From Madurella fahalii (lineage: Eukaryota > Ascomycota > Sordariomycetes > Sordariales), in NCBI GenBank assembly GCA_029876055.1, contig CM056876.1, forward strand, positions 4,464,001 to 4,528,000: DNA of 64,000 nt, written 5' to 3'. The position numbers were made by a program, and so were the translations under genes. Under the pieces are notes generated by a model, which saw nothing but the letters and a program-made list of their open reading frames with translations, was not told where the DNA came from and made no database searches. Shown piece by piece: positions 53,606 through 64,000 of the stretch. Every line of letters starts with the position of its first letter. The first letter of the stretch is position 1.

Positions 53606-56600
53606 ATGGCATCGCCTCTGAACGCTACTATCATCCAGTCAGCTGAGCTTTTTCAGTCTGCCCCGTCTATTTCGCTGCTCACTTCATCGAAACGAACATC
53701 ATCCTCGTCCTCCTTGAGTGATGCATCCAAAGGGCCCTGGTCATCGTCGGCGAGCATTTCCCCGGAGACTCCCGATTCTGAGCTTGGCCAACCAATCAGT
53801 CCCCTAGAGTTCTGGCAGACACAAACCGTCCCACCGGTCTCTTGCCTGTCGTTCAGCCTCGCTCGTGTGACACTTGATGATGTCAAACACGGCCCGGCAG
53901 CAGCCAAGCCAGCCTGGCGCAAACTCCGAGTTGGGCAAGACCAGTGCCATGCCTCTCGCGTTTTAACCGCATTGTCATTGATCTCTACTGCGGGTGCCGA
54001 AGCTAATGAGGTCGGCTTTGCCGTATCTTTGGGGCATCCGACGAATATCCTACCCTTTCGCGTGACCAGCAACGCCGACACAACGATCCGGGAACTATTG
54101 GAGGAAGTCGAGGCTACCTTGACCTCGACTGTCAGGTACTGGCACGCGCCACCTCCATGCCAGACACCAGGGCACCCGCAGTTTGATATCGTTCTTGATC
54201 TCTGCGGTTTCCCCGAAGCCCCTGGGAATGGTTACACCACTCCCGGTAGCGACCAGAAACCCCATCTCCTGTTAAAATCGTGTTTTGATCATGACAACAC
54301 GACCGCCAGATTGGAGGCGAACTACGACCCAGTCTATGTCACGCGCGACAGTGCGGTAGCTCTCCTCTACCAGCTCGATGAAATTCTCTATCAGCTCGCC
54401 ACGAAGCCTCCTACCAGCAATGTCAATAAACTCAACCGTCTAAGCCACAAAGACCTCGTCCAGATCCGGGCCTGGAAGAGAGCTGACATCGAGAATCTTC
54501 CGCTACCACCCTCCACATGTGTGCACGACACGGTGACATCATGGGCCAGGAGAACTCCAGATGCCGAGGCCATTGACGCGTGGGACGTCCGACTCAGTTT
54601 CCGGGAGCTCGATACCGTCTCTTCAGCGTTGGCTCGCTACCTCATGTCTCAGTATGGCGTGAGCCAAGGCGACAAAGTCCCGCTGCACATGGACCGCAGC
54701 GGCTTAGCAATCGTGTGCATGCTGGCTGTTGTCAAGACAGGCGCCGCCTTTGTCCCACTTGACCCTGCCAACCCGAGGGAACGCAATGAAGGCATCGTCG
54801 AAACCTGCAAGGCTGAACGAATTCTCGTGCAGCCCGGCCTCGCCGACCCCAGGCCTCTGTGCCCAAGCAAGGCGAAAACCACGCTCATCTCATGGGAACT
54901 TCTCCATAGCCTCCCCTCGGACACTACCCAGGCGCTTCCCGCCGTAACACCCGACAGTCTAGCCTACACCATCTTCACCTCCGGCAGCACCGGCCGCCCC
55001 AAGGGCGTCATGGTCGAACACCGCAACCTGAGCCATTCCCTCGCCGCCCACGGCGGATCCATCCTCCGCCAAGGCCCCGATTCCCGGGTCCTGCAGTTCG
55101 CCTCTCCGGCCTTTGACGCATGCATCACCGAGCACCTCGCGCCCCTCAGCAACGGCGGCTGCGTATGCGTCCCCGACGCCGAGGACAGAATGGCCGGCTT
55201 AGCAGGGTTCATCAACGCACATGCGGTCAATTGGTGCTTCCTAACGCCCTCGTTCGTCAAGCTGCTGAGCCCCGAAGATGTGCCCGGCCTGACGACGGTT
55301 GTGCTGGGCGGCGAGGCCATCACGAACGACTGCATCGACCGGTGGGCGGCCAGAACAAGGCTGATCAACGGCTACGGTCCGACGGAGAATACCATTGCCG
55401 CCACCGCGTGCGTGGTCGATCCGAACCCTGATACGCGGGACCGCGCGTCCATTGGGCGCGGGATAACCTGCCGGACGTGGGTGGTGGACGCGGAGGACCA
55501 TACTCGGCTGGTGCCGATAGGCGAGATTGGAGAGCTGGTGCTGCAAGGCCCGTCCGTGGCGCGGGGCTACCTTGACGACGAGGAAAAGACAAGGGCGGCT
55601 TTTGTGGACGTGCCATGGTGGGGTCTGAATGACGACGGAGAGGGCGTCCCCGACAGGGTGTATAAGACTGGCGACTTGGTGAGATACCTCGCCGACGGCT
55701 CGCTGTACTACCTCGGCCGGAAGGACACGCAGGTCAAGGTGCGCGGGCAAAGGTTAGAGTTGTCTGAAGTCGAGCTTCAAATCCCGCGAGACAAGATTCC
55801 GCACGCTATTGCTTCTGTCCCTAAAGGCGGTGCCTATGCGGGAGCGCTTGTGGTGGTCATGGCGGCTGAGTCTGCGCCCGGCTCTGCGGCTGGCGGTGGG
55901 ATTCAGCTCCTAGAAGGGGAAGTGGCACAGTGGGCGCTCGATGCCGCCGCAGAAGCCAGGGGGATACTCTCCACCGTGCTGCCCGTGTTTGCGGTGCCCG
56001 ATATTTGGCTGCCAATCCAGACCATGCCACTCAACACGTCGGCTAAGGCGGACCGCCAGGCCATCGCCCGCTGGTTGGAATCCATCGAGACGAGAGAGAC
56101 AGGGAATGCCCCTGCTGAAGAGGGCCCAATTTGCTCGTCTCCCGAGAGCGAAACGGAAGGCATCATTCAGGACTCTTGGGCGCATGTACTCGGACTCCCC
56201 CGTGACCGTGTCGCTCTCGACTGCTCATTCCAATCCTTGGGAGGGGATTCGATCCGGGCGGTTCAAGTGCTCGGCCGCTGTCGGTCGCACAATATCCGAT
56301 TCACCGTCAGACGCATCTTGGAGGGTGCATCTATTCGTCGGTTAGCTGCTGAGTCCGGAAGCCAGGACAAAGCGAATATCGCCTCGGGAGAAGAGTCGGC
56401 AGAGCTGCTACATAAGCCGTTCCCGCTCTCTCCGGTCCAGCGCATCTACGCACACCGCGCGCCAGACTCGCCGCATTACTTTAACCAGACATGTGTCGTG
56501 CGTCTAAGGGAAAAGTTCAACCCAGACCAGATATTGAGCGCTCTTATTCGACTGGTGGACGCTCATTCGATGCTCCGCGCGCGACTCGTCAAAACTAGGA

Positions 56601-59326
56601 GTAAGGAAGGAATTGTCTTTCAGCAAGAGATCACAAAGGACGCCAAGGCGTCGCTCTTCTTCAACCATCATGCCGTGCTTTCCCTTCAACATGCCAAGAC
56701 TGTCATCCAGGAGAGTCAGCATCAAGTCGACATACAATCGGGCCCTGTAATAGTCGCTGATATGATCCAAGTCGGAGAAAACCACACGCTCCTTTCACTT
56801 GTGGTCTCTCACTTCTCCATTGACATTGTCTCATGGACAGTTATTCTCGAAGACCTCAACAGCTTGCTATGCACTTCTGAATCACCACTAGTGCCGACGT
56901 TGCCATTTCAAATATGGACTCGGCAGCAGGCAGGCGAATGGGAAGCAAGTTGGTCAAAACGGGCGACCCTGCCGTACCCCCTACCATTGGTGGACGTCGA
57001 TAAAATGTGGTCCGTTAGGGCGGAGGACAACACTTACGGCAACACGATGCGAAGCGAATTCAGTCTTCCGGTTGGGGCCTTGATCGACAAGTGCCGGACG
57101 GCTTCACTCAGCGTGCTCGACCTATTCCTCGCGTCTCTCTTCCTCGGATTCGTCAAATCATTCCCCGATCGCGGTCTCGAGACTCTGTCCATCTTCAACG
57201 AGGGCCATGGGAGAGAGCCCTGGCGGGCAGAGCAAGACATTTCCCGGACGGTGGGTTGGTTCACCGCAGCTACTCCCATCGTGCTGCCTTCGACCTCGAT
57301 CGCCGGGGGCTCGGGCAACCTGTGGCATACAGCACTTCGCATCCGTCATGTACGGCAGAAGGTTTTTAGTGGCGGGTTGCCGTTCCAGGCCTCTCGCAAC
57401 GGATCTGAACCCATGGAAATTGTCTTCAACTACATGGGCCAGCAGCTAACATCCGACGATTCTGAGTCTGCCTTCGAGGTCCTCCCCGAGTTCCGTGGCG
57501 ACGGTGGGGACCACGCGAGCGACAACATGAGGCGCTTCTCGCTTTTCGAAATCTCCGCCCAAGTAGACCACAACGGCGTGGCGCAGTTCACATTCGTGTG
57601 GCCGAAGATGGCAAAACACCAAAACGGGATCCACACCTGGATTCATCATACAAGTCAGACTCTACGGATGGGCGTACAAGAGACTTTGTCCATGCCACCC
57701 TCATGCGACATCTCGCACATGCCCGTGGACTACGACCTCTGTCTCTCCCTATTGCAACGCGCTCAGTCTATAGTCCAAAAGTCCAACTCCGGCTCTACCA
57801 TCGCGAGGATGTCCCCGGCCTCAAACATACAGCGCGCCATGCTGCAAGCACAAAAGTCTGGGCCACACCCCGACGCTTACTTCGCCCGTCTTCTGCTTTC
57901 GGTGCAATCTTCCTCTAAAGAGACAGGAGTAGATCCTTGGAGGCTTATAAGAGCCTGGAAGCAAGTCGTCGCAAGACACGAAATCCTCCGCACCGCTTTC
58001 GTCGCCAGACCAGATCCCGACTCGTCCGAGTTTGACCAAGTGGTGTTAGATTCGAGCGTCAGCCCTCTCGCCGAGCATATTATCCTAGATTTCGATCTTC
58101 CCCCTTCAGACGACTCAAGCAACCTACTTCCGCTCCTGCCTGGATTCTTGCGCCAGCTCGGCAAGCATGAGCTCCCGCACACCTTTACCGTCTTCACCCC
58201 GCAGAACAACCCTCGCCAAACCTTTGTCGTCTTTGAATGCACCCACGCAATCATCGATCACCACTCGCTCCAGACCATCCTCCGCGATCTCGACAAGTTC
58301 TACCTCGACGCAAACGCCAACATCCAACCCGCCCAAGCGCCGCAGTACAGCGACTTGATCGCCTGTGCGTGCCAGGAGAATTCCAGCGCTGGCCGTTCCT
58401 CCTTCTGGACAGACCTCTTCTCCAACGGGCCGCGCCCAGCCGGACATCTCTTCCCCGCTCCTTCGACCCCCAATCGCCCCGTCGCTGGAGGTACTAGCAA
58501 CACCAAGCCCGGCAACCACCGCAAGATCCCCGTCCCCCTCCCCCCAACCCTCCCCTCGGCCCTGCAATCCCTCTGCCAATGCCGCCACTCCCAGAACGTG
58601 GCGCTCACACCCGCCCTCATCTTCCGCTTCGCCTGGGCTCTCCTGCTTTCTCGCAGGCTGGGCGCCAGCACCGTCTCATTCGGGCACGTCCTCTCCGGGC
58701 GAGACGCCGTCGCGGTGGAGGGGATCGAGGGGGTGGTGGGGCCGTGCCTGAACATTGTCGGGTGCGTGGCGCGGTTCGAGTCCGGGGAGCAGACTGTGGG
58801 GGAGGTGCTGGGGGTGCTGGCGCGGCAGTTCCTCGAGGGGATGGAGGAGCAGCAGGGGTTCCTGGAGTTTGCGGGGTCCTTTGGAGGAGGCGTTGCGGGT
58901 GGTGATGGGGATGCCGGGGCTGCGCGCGGGAGCGCGGCGACGACGGCGCTGTTCGATACGCTGGTGAACTTCAGACGGCATACGGATCCGGACGGCCATG
59001 CGGCTGGGCCGGGGAGAGGGGGGAAGGAAGGGTTGGTGTTCAAGGCGCTGGAGGAAAAGGATCCGTTTGATGTGAGTGTCCTACAGTTTCTCGGGGTTTT
59101 CTTCTCGACGGAATGCTAACGCTCCCCGTCATAGTATGCCATTGTGGTGGAGATTGATCATCACGTGTCAGGCCGCATGGACCTCGCCCTCTCGGTTTGG
59201 GACGACGTGGTTGATGAGACGTTGGCGGCGGAGCTCGCGAAGGAGTACAGAGAGATCTTGACGGAGATCACTGTTCCGAGTGCTCTGGATCGGGGCATTG
59301 TGGAGCTGGCCCGTGGGCTGCATTGA
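53606..59326 (+). CDS. Non-ribosomal peptide synthetase, partial C-A-T-E-C
   Basis: Coding segments are 53606-59071 and 59135-59326, giving 1885 residues. The intron is GTGAGT...GTCATAG (63 nt, with GCTAAC) and joins EEKDPFD to YAIVVEIDHHV. An N-terminal 230 residues match only the C-terminal half of a condensation domain. The adenylation domain (about 280-800) has FTSGSTGRPKGVMVEH, NGYGPTENT, YKTGDLVRY, GRKDTQVKVRGQRLELSEVE and NTSAKADRQ, so its core motifs are intact. The carrier motif LGGDSI holds the phosphopantetheine Ser (about 881). Next is an epimerisation domain: SHFSIDIVSW (first His of HHxxxD replaced by Ser, catalytic second His kept), FNEGHGREPW, RTVGWFTAATP and IVFNYMGQ. The final domain is condensation-type, with THAIIDHHS, GRDAVAVEGIEGVVGPCLN and LFDTLVNFR, and no carrier or thioesterase after it. 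The enzyme should load one amino acid and convert it to the D form. The terminal C domain may release or cyclise the product, or pass it to a partner. The amino acid was not predicted. Confidence 0.93.
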
Positions 59327-59705
59327 TTCGATAAAATAAGCTTTCTTTTGTGATGATGGTGTCGGGATTTTGTAACCTGTGGAAGGATTGTGGTATGACT
59401 TTGATAACATAAATGTTGATGCGATAAAATAGATTAGGGTTTTCTCCGTCCGCTATCCAGTCTTCAATCGTGGCCAGAAAAACAAAACCCAGCTTCGTCC
59501 CTGCCTATACATCAAAAATCCGACCTTAGATATCCGCGCTTGCCAGCCTTTTCGGCCAGGCCAGTCCCGCTAATCACTAATATGCAATAGACCGCGCTTC
59601 TCAGTGCGGCATACATCCGGACCACCCCCATCGTCATCAGCTCCGCCGTCTTCAAGGGTATCGCAGCAACCACTCCCCTCCCCATCACCCCATAAAACCA
59701 GACAC
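59327..59705. other. Intergenic between convergent genes
   Basis: This is the shared 3' flank of the NRPS gene and the GRF zinc-finger gene. No coding or repeat feature was recognised. Confidence 0.5.
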
Positions 59706-60863
59706 TTAATAAATCACCCTCCCGCAGCACCACCCCTTCTTCTCCCTCTCTTCCTTTGCGCTCCCCGCCCCTGACAGCCCTAACCCGTCCTTCGCATCCA
59801 GCAATAGCGGCCCTTGCCGCTCCTCATCGTCCCAGCGCATGAACCGGCACCTCCCCTCGACGCAAACCCAGAACCTCTTCCCGGGCCCGCACAGCGCCCT
59901 CCGGCCAGTGATGCACTCCCGGCTGGGCACACCGCATGCGCACGCGACGTTCGTGTCGCGGACGCCCCGCATGTCGGCCCAGGTGACCCACCTGTTGCAG
60001 GGGCCGCAGCGGTAGTAGGGGCGGAGGGCGTTGCCGTTGGTGTTGGACGGCGAGACGCGGCCGAAGGAGGAGGGGCGGCGGCACGCGAGGCACGGCGGGC
60101 CGCGCATCGGGAAGGCTTTCGGGGGCTGCGACCAGAGCGTGGCGAGGGTGGTGAAGGGCAGGGAGGGCTCCGGGTGTAGGTCCGGCTGGGCTTGCGATGC
60201 TTCCTGCTCCGGGTCGGGACGGGGATCCGATTCCGACTCTGGACTGGGGTAGTAGTCGTAGTCTTCTGGCCGCCAATCGTCGCCCCGGGGAGATTGTGAG
60301 AAGAGGGATGGCGAGTGCGAGCGGGGGAAGGTAAGCGATATGTTGGGAGATGTGCGCGTCAGGGTGTAATGGGCGGCATCTGGAGGTTCTCCTTTTGGAT
60401 GTGAAGTCGGTTCAATTGGTGAGAGCTCGAGTCGTGTGAGTTGCTTCTCAATCTGCTCGAGATGATGAATTGAAGACGATGCCACTGGTTTTACGACTGC
60501 CTCCCCCTGTATAACGGGGGAAGCGGGCGCTGTTACAAAGTATTCATCGTCGGACGATCCTTCTGGCCCCAGGTCCGGGTATTGGATATCTGAGTCGAAC
60601 GGCGATGTATCAATCAGGGGTAGCGTCGGATACACCACTGTTAAGCTTGGGGAGTGATGCGATGGAGTTGTGGCGATGTCTAAATGACTGGGCTTTGGGA
60701 CCTCCCAAATTAGAGATCGCAGATTTTCGGCATGCTCGTTCTTGGTTTTCGCCTCTGTCAACATCACGACTCCGGTGGATGCCGGGCGAACTGCGAGCCA
60801 AAGCGTGATGCGGCGCTGCTTCTGAGAAGCCGTAGAAGCGCGATACTCGCGCGTTTCCGACAT
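59706..60863 (-). CDS. Protein with two GRF-type zinc fingers
   Basis: Single exon, 385 residues from ATG at 60863. The first 245 residues are low-complexity, rich in Ser, Pro, Asp and Glu, and probably disordered. Two zinc-binding modules follow at the C-terminus. The first (about 259-297) has CLAC, GRVSP, PYYRCGPCNRWVTWADM. The second (about 307-345) has CACGVPSRECITGRRALCGPGKRFWVCVEGRCRFMRWDDE. Both fit the GRF zinc-finger pattern (Cys ligands, GRxFW/Y, C-x-F-x-W), which binds single-stranded nucleic acid in topoisomerase III, APE2 and NEIL3. No catalytic domain is attached, so it may be an accessory nucleic-acid-binding protein. It ends KKGWCCGRVIY. A role linked to the neighbouring NRPS is not indicated. 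Confidence 0.72.
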   Translation of the reverse strand: MSETREYRASTASQKQRRITLWLAVRPASTGVVMLTEAKTKNEHAENLRSLIWEVPKPSHLDIATTPSHHSPSLTVVYPTLPLIDTSPFDSDIQYPDLGPEGSSDDEYFVTAPASPVIQGEAVVKPVASSSIHHLEQIEKQLTRLELSPIEPTSHPKGEPPDAAHYTLTRTSPNISLTFPRSHSPSLFSQSPRGDDWRPEDYDYYPSPESESDPRPDPEQEASQAQPDLHPEPSLPFTTLATLWSQPPKAFPMRGPPCLACRRPSSFGRVSPSNTNGNALRPYYRCGPCNRWVTWADMRGVRDTNVACACGVPSRECITGRRALCGPGKRFWVCVEGRCRFMRWDDEERQGPLLLDAKDGLGLSGAGSAKEEREKKGWCCGRVIY

Positions 60864-62302
60864 GACGAGCAGGCAGCTATATCAGGGAAAAAGGTGGCGT
60901 TGGAGATGACTGGGTGTGCATGCAGTGATACGGTCGGCCTCACCGCTTAAGCGTGAACAATACAGGTATCATTTGTTAAAACTGCTGTGCCTTAGCCTTC
61001 AGGCGCCCAGACCGGTCGGCGTGATGAACCGCTTGTCCCGTACAATACGGTATTGTGATGAATTACTGGGCCGACGCCCTAGTGGCTGAATCTTGCAGAG
61101 GACCCATTTTTATTTTCATCTTCTATAGGTAAGGTAACGTACCTACTGGACGGCCAACATGGCTATTAACCTTTGGATGGGATAACCAATTCCATCACCT
61201 TTTTCAGATTCTTGCTGGCTCCATTTGAGAGCTTTGCTTCCGAGGTAGTCTCCTTCTGGTCAGAGGCAACTCTATCTGCACATCTCGTTTGATTGGCCTC
61301 AGATGCTTCGACCTGCTGACATTGGCTCGCCTGTCACCCCAGGTTGACAAGCCAATCAAATCGCAGAGGAAACCTCACGCCAGCTGGTCCAAGGCCTTTG
61401 CGAACAAAATGGGTTCTGGAGTGATAGCAAAATAAAGAACTAACTGGAAAGGATAATACTAGTGTTGTTAGATAGCTGTCCTTAACATCTATTTAACTGT
61501 AGCGGGAACCTCTGGTGCGGATGATCGGCTGAACGACCGAGGATGATCTTATGACACGGAGTAGATAAGGACCGCTTTGTGTAAATGCGCCCACCAGGAG
61601 ACTTTCGATTCGTAAGGACTAGTCTCTGTCTCTATTTTTAATAACGGACGCTATTCTCAGAGACTTTGACCTATAATCCCGTATGCATCGGTACAGAGAT
61701 ATCGTGACGAACTTCCCCTGACGTACTTAACAACAACCACTTTACGTTTGACTGTAAAGATCGTTGTTAAATGTAAATGTATTATTAATAGCAAAGCGCT
61801 GCAGACTTACATACATATACCCATATACCCATCGAAGTAAGGAGAGGGCAAAGACAGCCTGTGGCCGGACGGACAACGTGGACAGGATGGAGAAGGCTAG
61901 GGCGACCTGAATAATAGGTCCCTGCAGCTTAAACAAGGTAAACAACTTCTGTAGATAAAGATCATTCTGGTTAGAAGAGAATTCTTTGCACACAAGAAAA
62001 GCTCTCAAATTGAGCAATGCAATGTGTGGAAAATGTGCGGAAATATGTTTCCTGTCTAAGGATCAATGGCCAAGACGGCCCCTATTAATTGTGCAATAGA
62101 AGATAGGACAGCCGCGAGTTTTAGATTCAAGAGTGTCCTAATAAGTGACTCCTTCCGATCTGACGGTCCAAGGCCCCTAGAGACAGTTTACCCCAACTGA
62201 TCACAATCCCCTTAACCTCTTTGCTCCTCTGGCCTTAGCTTGCTTCTACACCTGCATCCACATATCAACTAGGGGATTGATTTTATATACTTATTTATTA
62301 TA
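60864..62302. other. AT-rich intergenic stretch with repeat copy
   Basis: No gene was recognised. A short perfect palindrome (ACAATAC-G-GTATTGT) lies near 61041-61055, and the second copy of a dispersed repeat lies at 61799-61950. The remainder becomes steadily AT-rich toward the transposon. Confidence 0.5.
61799..61950 (+). repeat. Dispersed repeat, copy B
   Basis: This is homologous to 6833-6975 in the same orientation, 55 kb away. Shared anchors in order are ACCCATATACCC, GAGGGCAAA, GGACGGACAA, AGGCTAGG and GGTCCCTGCAG. It lies about 350 bp from the pogo-type element and may belong to an older transposon relic. Confidence 0.55.
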
Positions 62303-62343
62303 ACGTGTTTTATAAGCGAGCGGTACATATAAGCGAGCGGTAC
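62303..62343 (+). repeat. Left terminal inverted repeat, two subrepeats
   Basis: This begins ACGTGTTTTATAAGCGAGC. The 17-bp subunit ATATAAGCGAGCGGTAC (first copy TTATAAGCG...) occurs twice. It is the inverse of 63373-63430. Confidence 0.9.
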
Positions 62344-62402
62344 ACTTTCTTGGCAAAACACGACCTTCCAACTTCTCCTACTAATTCTACTACCATTTCG
62401 CA

Positions 62403-63328
62403 ATAGATTCCTCCTCAGTCGAATCCAGGATTATTTTAGCCCTCAAGGCTATACAAGATGATCCAAAACTTAGTCTTCGAAAGGCAGCTGCGATCTATAA
62501 CGTACTACCAATGACCCTGTCTACCCGACGCGACGGTCGGCCTGCACAACACGATACTCCAGCTAATTTACGAAAACTTACGGATCTAGAGGAGTATACG
62601 ATTATTCAGTATATAACTGAGCTCTGTACACGCGTATTCCCTCCTCGGCTTCGTTTTGTAGAAGATATGGCCAACTGACTGCTATACGAACGTGACGCGC
62701 CCCCTGTCGGCAAGCTTTGGGCTTACAACTTTGTCAAACGCTAACCAGAACTCCGGACGCGTTTTACGCGTAGATACGACTACCAGAGAGCTAAATGCGA
62801 AGATCCGAAGATTATTCGCGAGTGGTTTTGTTACGGGACCGGCTGAGGGCGCAGCCCCGGGTACGTGATATAAGCAAGTGGTACGCAGTGTTCAATCACG
62901 GAGTGATTGAACTGGCGGATCTTTAGTTCATTGGCAGAGTGGTTTACTGCGTGCCCTCTTACACCACCTCACAGAAAGACCTTATCAAAGGCCGGATATC
63001 CAACTACCAAGGCAGTTCTCCGACACCTATACTAGCTGCTGTAGACCAATTAGCCAAAGGTACGATAGCTGTGATGCACGAAGTGGCCCTTTTACGTACA
63101 GAGGTCTCGGCACTACGAAAGGCCAATGAGGATCTACTGGATCAAAAGGCTGTAGGTGAGCAGGTAATCCATGAAAGACTACAAAATGGTGGTAGTGCAG
63201 GGGGGTCTGGTACGAAGATTCGGTGCTGTAATCTGTGCGGCAAGCCTGGCCATAATGCACGTACATGTCAGAAGGCTGGAGAATCGTCTGATTCATCTAT
63301 TTCTGGTTCAGTTATTGTTATTTCCTAG
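62403..63328 (+). pseudogene. Pogo-family transposase remnant
   Basis: The left part, in one frame from 62403, reads DSSSVESRIILALKAIQDD, LSLRKAAAIYNV, LTDLEEYTIIQYI, FPPRLRFVEDMAN, VGKLWAYNFVKR and DYQRAKCEDP. These are the psq and CENP-B-type helix-turn-helix domains. The expected start ATG is ATA at 62403-62405. TGA at 62676-62678 and TAA at 62742-62744 interrupt the frame. These are transitions of the type made by RIP. The right part (62939-63328) reads PSYTTSQKDLIKGRI, LAKGTIAVMHEVALLRTEV and a zinc knuckle CCNLCGKPGHNARTC. The central catalytic domain is absent, so the protein is dead. Confidence 0.85.
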
Positions 63329-63372
63329 TGGTTGTGTTGTAATTTAGGAGTTGTGGGTAGATGGTGGAAAGT

Positions 63373-63430
63373 GTACCGCTCGCTTATATGTACCGCTCGC
63401 TTATATGTACTGCTCGCTTATAAGACACGT
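63373..63430 (-). repeat. Right terminal inverted repeat, three subrepeats
   Basis: Reading inward it begins ACGTGTCTTATAAGCGAGC and contains three copies of the 17-bp subunit, against two in the left end. One copy has A for G (AGCAGTAC). Confidence 0.9.
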
Positions 63431-64000
63431 TAAGGGTTAAGATTTATTATTTATCAAAATTCAGGGTTTTGCATAGAACATGGTGTCCCGGACGTGGGGT
63501 CCCGTTTATCTCACCTAAGCTACCTACCTAATGGGTGGCCCAAGCCATTGTAAACGAAATCCGTACAATGTAAGGTATCCATCAAATGGAAGCTGATCGA
63601 CACTAATTAGCTAGGTGTTTTTCTCTGCCCGTCACGGCCGTAAATCTTTGCAGAGCTCTCGAAAGAAGAATGGGTTTGGATAGCGGTGGACTCAACGACC
63701 ATCTTTCCCAGCACTGCCGAATGAGTGGAAGTCTCAGACTCCCATATCGATTATTCCGGGTCTATGCTGAGACCAGTCCGGGTGGCGTGGTATAACCGGA
63801 GAGTCCTCAGGATGGGAGAGCCGGCAAACATCAGGGGGTGTCGGGCCGGAGGGTGCGGCTGTGCCAGGGGTTTGCGTCTCTGTGAAAGGCTAACACAATT
63901 TCGGCATTCCAACTCGTGTGGTATATAGGGGCATCGCGCGAAATGGCGCGACTAATCAGGGTGTGGCTGTTCTCGCACGGTTTACACTGCAACCAAACCT
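63431..64000. other. Right edge, no gene recognised
   Basis: After the TA target duplication the sequence has no family-like frame. An ORF at 63725-63928 lacks support. Confidence 0.5.

Larger units (their letters stand above)
62303..63430 (+). mobile_element. Fot1/pogo-type DNA transposon relic with internal deletion
   Basis: A 1128-bp element is bounded by inverted repeats and flanked by TA on both sides (62301-62302 and 63431-63432), the target site typical of the Tc1-mariner/pogo superfamily. Inside are the two ends of a pogo-type transposase: HTH_Psq/CENP-B-like DNA-binding domains on the left and the C-terminal tail with a CCHC zinc knuckle on the right. The DDE catalytic domain is missing and replaced by about 100 bp of unrelated sequence. 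With no catalytic domain it is non-autonomous. Its ends could still be mobilised by an active relative. Confidence 0.85.

Overview
The window comes from a filamentous ascomycete (Pezizomycotina, probably a Sordariomycete; class is inferred). The evidence is short 45-90 nt introns with CTAAC/CTGAC-type branch sites, HET-domain genes, a NACHT-WD40 NLR, a GH10 xylanase with a CBM1, a UstYa protein, a fungal NRPS, and a transposon relic carrying RIP-type C-to-T and G-to-A changes. No plasmid, phage, rRNA, tRNA or CRISPR feature was recognised.

Layout. 0-10 kb: a HET gene broken by one in-frame TGA, decayed coding debris, one copy of a dispersed repeat, and a membrane-protein pseudogene with two frameshifts. 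11.9-15.5 kb: a three-exon amino-acid permease and a three-exon Egh16-like secreted protein. 16.7-30 kb: a small STAND-N-terminus-like protein, a possibly N-myristoylated unknown protein, a six-exon Hsp70-like ATPase with a GC-AG intron, a complete NACHT NLR with twelve near-identical WD40 repeats, and a wrecked HET gene just upstream of it. 30.9-39.3 kb: a secreted protein with a phospholipase-C-like N-terminal half and a vWA-like half, a GH10-CBM1 xylanase, and an intact HET gene. With the HET genes and the NLR, 2-39 kb looks like an allorecognition (heterokaryon-incompatibility) neighbourhood.

40.6-59.3 kb is a secretion and secondary-metabolism region. It holds a Cys-rich secreted protein, an MFS exporter, a UstYa-type (DUF3328) oxidase with both HxxHC motifs and, divergently transcribed from it, a two-exon gene at 48046-48690. 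That gene encodes a 196-residue secreted precursor with six tandem 26-residue repeats, each ending in a Lys-Arg kexin site. Because its long exon has no Met, it is easily missed. Together they look like a ribosomal peptide (dikaritin-like RiPP) locus whose repeat peptide I do not recognise. A second MFS transporter and an NRPS (partial C-A-T-E-C) follow on the plus strand. 

59.7-64 kb: a protein with two GRF-type zinc fingers, a second copy of the dispersed repeat, and an internally deleted Fot1/pogo-type element with TIRs built from 17-bp subrepeats and a TA target duplication.
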